64,000 nt of DNA. Source: an uncultured Prevotellaceae bacterium. GTDB lineage: Bacteria; Bacteroidota; Bacteroidia; Bacteroidales; Bacteroidaceae. Every line of letters starts with the position of its first letter. Position 1 is the first letter of the stretch. Below are positions 62,101-64,000 of this stretch, piece by piece. The stretch lies in contig CADCDY010000009.1 in the NCBI GenBank assembly GCA_902800245.1, positions 35,580-99,579 on the forward strand, given 5' to 3'. Made by a program: the position numbers and the translations under genes. The notes beneath the pieces are model-generated. The model searched no databases. It worked only from the letters and a program-made list of their open reading frames with translations, and was not told where the DNA came from.

Positions 62101-62423
62101 TTCATCATACCCACTGCAACTACCTCACCCAATGTCTGGGCATCGGGGCGAAGGGTAATCGTCATTCCATCTTGTGGTTTTACCGTCTCGGTAATCATAC
62201 CCACATAGCTTATCACAACTTTCTTTCCTGCAGGTACGTTAAGAGTAAAATGACCGTCCAAATCGGTTTTTGTACCCTGTTTGGTTCCCTGAATCATCAC
62301 GGTAGCACCAATACAAGGTTCCCCATTGTCTTCCAAAACAGTACCTGTAATCTTGTTCTGAGCTATAGCCAGTCCTACGTAAAGGAACAAGCCGAACAAA
62401 ATCAGCGTAATCTTTTTTCCCAT
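59118..62423 (-). CDS. SusC/RagA-family TonB-dependent outer-membrane transporter
   Basis: 1101 residues: signal peptide (ILFGLFLYVGLAIAQ), carboxypeptidase-like N-terminal domain (ITGTVLEDNGEPCIGATVMIQGTK), plug with the SusC signature (PKIRVRGATSI, PLWVVDGVIMEDV, IESFQILKDGSATSIYGARA) and a C-terminal barrel. There is no anti-sigma-interacting extension. ATG 62423 follows a TTG in frame. First gene of the operon susC-susD-Mx1-DUF4302; the companion genes point to a peptide or modified peptide rather than a glycan cargo, since no glycoside hydrolase is present. Confidence 0.95.
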   Translation of the reverse strand: MGKKITLILFGLFLYVGLAIAQNKITGTVLEDNGEPCIGATVMIQGTKQGTKTDLDGHFTLNVPAGKKVVISYVGMITETVKPQDGMTITLRPDAQTLGEVVAVGMMKQDKRLFTGATTKVDAEKAKLDGVADISRSLEGRAAGVSVQNVSGTFGTAPKIRVRGATSIYGSSKPLWVVDGVIMEDVTEVDADALSSGDAATLISSAIAGLNADDIESFQILKDGSATSIYGARAMAGVIVVTTKRGQAGSSKISYTGEYTMRLRPSYSQFNIMNSQEQMSVYREMQNNGFLSFMSGYRASSSGVFGKMYHLINEYDPATGQFKLANTQEAMNDYLRQAEYRNTNWFEELFSNSIQHNHSISMSSGTDKAQYYTSFSLMNDPGWSERSKVERYTANINANYNLNKRVSLNLIGNASYRKQEAPGTTGQETDVVSGEVKRDFDINPYSYALNTSRTLDPDEFYIRNYAPFNIHHELATNYMQLDVVDLKFQGELKYKPVRTVELSALGAYKYSTTTQQHFIKETSNQAMAFRMMEDATMRDANPWLYTDPDVINSLPISVLPEGGFHRETVYKMNSWDFRATVNYNDVFNEDHIVNVYGGLEVNSIDRVTTSNTKVGVLYDMGQLGNYNYNYFKQASEENNMYYALNNGYSREVSFFGTATYSWKRRYIINGTVRYEGSNRLGRATSARWLPTWNVSAAWNAHEEPWFYRTFKNTLTHATLKASYSLTGDKPAVTNSMVIIRAYNPWRPYSNDKESGLEISSFANPELTYEKKHEFNIGLSLGFLNNRINFDFDWYTRNNYDLIGPKRTTGVGGQIVKYANVASMKSHGEEFTLSTRNIQTKDFEWSTDFIYSHTHCEVTDFDSRNRVIDLITGNGFTEKGYPYRSLFSMDFQGLNEYGLPTFINENGEKTVSDIDFQSYVTDHLKYEGPTDPTVTGSLGNVFRYKNWHLNVFITYAYGNVVRLDPCFAVSYSDLTAMPREFANRWVVPGDELRTTIPAIADLRMIQNDSRLNYAYNAYNYSTDRIAKGDFIRMKEISLAYDFPTRWVGHLGLSNMSMKLQATNLFLIYADKKLNGQDPEFFNSGGVAVPMARQLTFTLRLGI

Positions 62424-62496
62424 ATACAATATTTTAATTTTAATGATTCACCTTAATTATATTATGCGCACGCGCGAAAGCATGGCAAACAACGTG

Positions 62497-62527
62497 CAAA
62501 GATACTACATATTTATGAAAAAACAAA
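62497..62527 (-). promoter_or_regulatory. Promoter of the susC operon
   Basis: Minus strand TTTG (62524-62527), 19-bp spacer, TATCTTTG (62497-62504): a consensus Bacteroidetes promoter. The leader to 62423 is about 65 nt and contains no obvious structured switch. Confidence 0.72.
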
Positions 62528-62637
62528 CAAAATTAACTAAAAACCTACTTTTTATGCAAAAAAAATCATCCTTTTCGCAACATTTGTGACAAAAAGGATG
62601 AATTTATCCTAAATATATGTCACTTGGAAATATAGGA

Positions 62638-63483
62638 TTATTTCACAAGGATAACCAGATATTTGCTCGTTGACCAGAACTTCGAAGGATTCTCAATACG
62701 CAGGACATATTGCTTGTTTGCATCCTGTTCCAGTTTGTAACTCGATGCTGGATGATCCGTCAACAGCTTGGCAGAGCGTGAGTATAACTTGATTTCCTTA
62801 TCTACTCGAATATCAATCTTAGTAAAGTACTCTTGATTAAAGTTTGAGCGAAGCACCTCACCATCCTCAATAATACGTTGCTCTTTTAGTTCCTTCTTAG
62901 TTCCAAAAACAAACCATGCAGTATGCAATTGCTTGTCCTGCTGAGAAATTGTCTGCGCCTTCTCGGTAGTTTCTTCCTTCAAGTTGCTGACATTCTCCGA
63001 CAAGTCTGTTACTTGCTCCGTCAGTTCCTGAATCTGAATGTTTTTAGCCTGCAATTCTGCCTGCAGAGCTTTCAGCTGAGCATCTTTCTCTTCCATCTGC
63101 AGAGTCAGGCTTTCCAACGTTCGGCGCAACTGATCGCCTTTCACAGAACTCTGACGAAGCTGATTACGCAACTTGCTAATCAGTTCACGGTTCTGCTGCA
63201 TGGTTTGCTGGATAAACACCATATTCTCACGGATGCGCTCATTGGCTGAAGCACCCTCACCCTGACGAGCCACACTGACACGCTCCTCTGCGGCATTGAT
63301 GGCACGGAAGCCTTCCTCAATGTCGTTCATCGTACCAATCATGTCATTAATCTCGTTGTCCTTCTGGGCAATAATTCGATTCAGCGAGTCTGCCTGCAGG
63401 GTGAGCATATCGCTACTTCCACTTTTCTGATTGCAGGCTGTCAGTGACAACACGCCTACAATAAACAATAATACTTTTTTCAT
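62638..63483 (-). CDS. Coiled-coil lipoprotein (Cbp1-like adhesin family)
   Basis: 281-residue lipoprotein (lipobox SLTAC) with a long coiled coil (about 30-185) and a compact C-terminal domain containing TAWFVFGTKKELKEQRI, KEIKLYSRSAKLLTDHPASSYKL and FWSTSKYLVILVK. These C-terminal blocks closely match what I recall of the Bacteroides Cbp1 collagen-binding glycoprotein family; binding activity here is inferred only. It lies 15 bp from the end of rsmI on the same strand, so the two may be co-transcribed. Confidence 0.65.
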   Translation of the reverse strand: MKKVLLFIVGVLSLTACNQKSGSSDMLTLQADSLNRIIAQKDNEINDMIGTMNDIEEGFRAINAAEERVSVARQGEGASANERIRENMVFIQQTMQQNRELISKLRNQLRQSSVKGDQLRRTLESLTLQMEEKDAQLKALQAELQAKNIQIQELTEQVTDLSENVSNLKEETTEKAQTISQQDKQLHTAWFVFGTKKELKEQRIIEDGEVLRSNFNQEYFTKIDIRVDKEIKLYSRSAKLLTDHPASSYKLEQDANKQYVLRIENPSKFWSTSKYLVILVK

Positions 63484-63498
63484 TTTCTTGATGTAATT

Positions 63499-64000
63499 TT
63501 ATTTATCTGTTTTACTTCCTTTTTTATTCTCTTTTCCTGCCAACACAATGACAAACTCTCCGCGAGGCTCATGTTCCGCACGACACACGCTGACCTGACG
63601 ATCGTTGCCAAACACCTCAGCAAACTGCTGTAAAGTCTTCAATACACGATAGGGCGATTCGTAAAACACCATTGTTCGTTCCTCATCAGCCAAACTCTGA
63701 ATCTTTGTCTGACGACCTTTCTTCTGGGGTAGGAAACTCTCAAAGCAGAAGCGGTCACATGGAAGACCACTCGACACCAATGCCGGAACGAAAGCCGTAG
63801 CACCTGGTAATGTTTGCACCTCAATTCCTGCACGAACAGCTTCCCGCACGAGGAAAAAGCCTGGGTCGGATATTCCAGGGGTTCCCGCATCACTTATCAG
63901 GGCAACAGTCTGTCCTGCCTGCAAACGCTCGATTACCGAAGCACTCGTTCCGTGCTCGTTGAACTTGTGATGCGAAAGCAGGTGCTGTTTGATACCGAAA
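63499..64000 (-). CDS. rsmI: 16S rRNA (cytidine(1402)-2'-O)-methyltransferase, partial (5' end outside window)
   Basis: The frame is open to the window edge; the visible part starts with FGIKQHLLSHHKFNEHGTS and continues into ALISDAGTPGISDPGFFLV, the SAM-binding signature of RsmI, then LPGATAFVPALVSSGLP and MVFYESPYRV. RsmI methylates C1402 in the ribosomal decoding site. The N-terminal part (usually about 60 residues) is missing only because the window ends. Confidence 0.95.
   Translation of the reverse strand, partial: FGIKQHLLSHHKFNEHGTSASVIERLQAGQTVALISDAGTPGISDPGFFLVREAVRAGIEVQTLPGATAFVPALVSSGLPCDRFCFESFLPQKKGRQTKIQSLADEERTMVFYESPYRVLKTLQQFAEVFGNDRQVSVCRAEHEPRGEFVIVLAGKENKKGSKTDK

Noticed and set aside
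55027-62423. Polysaccharide utilisation locus
   Set aside because: SusC and SusD are present, but there is no glycoside hydrolase, polysaccharide lyase or sugar-sensing regulator, and the accessory genes are a metallohydrolase and DUF4302.

Overview
The window reads as chromosomal DNA of a Bacteroidales bacterium, most likely Prevotella or a close relative. The signs are a SusC/SusD operon, many lipoproteins and Sec-exported proteins, repeated use of the Bacteroidetes promoter form TTTG-N19/21-TAnnTTTG, six exported proteins that share a C-terminal tail resembling type IX sorting signals, and the usual Bacteroidales housekeeping genes on both strands. The genus is an inference; no rRNA gene is present.

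Layout. 0-1.4 kb: end of dprA, then a tRNA-dihydrouridine synthase. 1.4-4.6 kb: a tight minus-strand cassette (HprK-like kinase, S26-like peptidase, PqqD-like protein, ABC exporter) that looks like part of a RiPP pathway. 5-10 kb: SGNH esterase, ruvB, coaD, ybeY, a LOG-family hydrolase and a U32 protein. 10-18 kb: C1 and M6 proteases, a DUF3237 protein, an EamA transporter, a large exported protein and a membrane TPR-HTH regulator. 18-19.6 kb: long non-coding arrays around a broken MNT/HEPN toxin-antitoxin pair. 19.7-28.4 kb: GT2 glycosyltransferase, plsC, metallophosphoesterase, pyrC, DUF4369 lipoprotein, divIC, dnaX, asnA and tRNA-Arg(CCG). 28.4-34.3 kb: RND efflux pump and pepD. 34.3-40.9 kb: an exported protein, dnaA, mlaD, an amidase, folB and a domain like the class II ribonucleotide reductase C-terminus, then an L,D-transpeptidase remnant. 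40.9-45.5 kb: a two-component system divergent from a frameshifted exported protein. 46.2-50.8 kb: nitroreductase and a uronate operon. 51-62.4 kb: a second M6 protease and a SusC/SusD operon. 62.6-64 kb: a coiled-coil lipoprotein and the end of rsmI.

The most unusual signal is non-coding. Four intergenic stretches (4.79-5.06, 18.22-18.87, 19.38-19.56 and 45.57-46.12 kb) are built from degenerate units that keep a 22-bp register, with 11- or 12-bp sub-periods, palindromes and inverted blocks. Units are shared between stretches although each stretch is otherwise different. One array edge cuts off a HEPN toxin gene, a 76-bp direct repeat flanks the toxin-antitoxin remnant, and another array abuts a group II intron remnant. 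I know of no described element with this form.

Genes that appear to work together are: the RiPP-like cassette; the two-component system with its divergent target and two matched dyads; the uronate operon (PTS-type IIC permease, exported KduI, MFS transporter); and the SusC-SusD-metallohydrolase-DUF4302 import operon. All calls come from reading the sequence and knowledge of the families; no database search was run.
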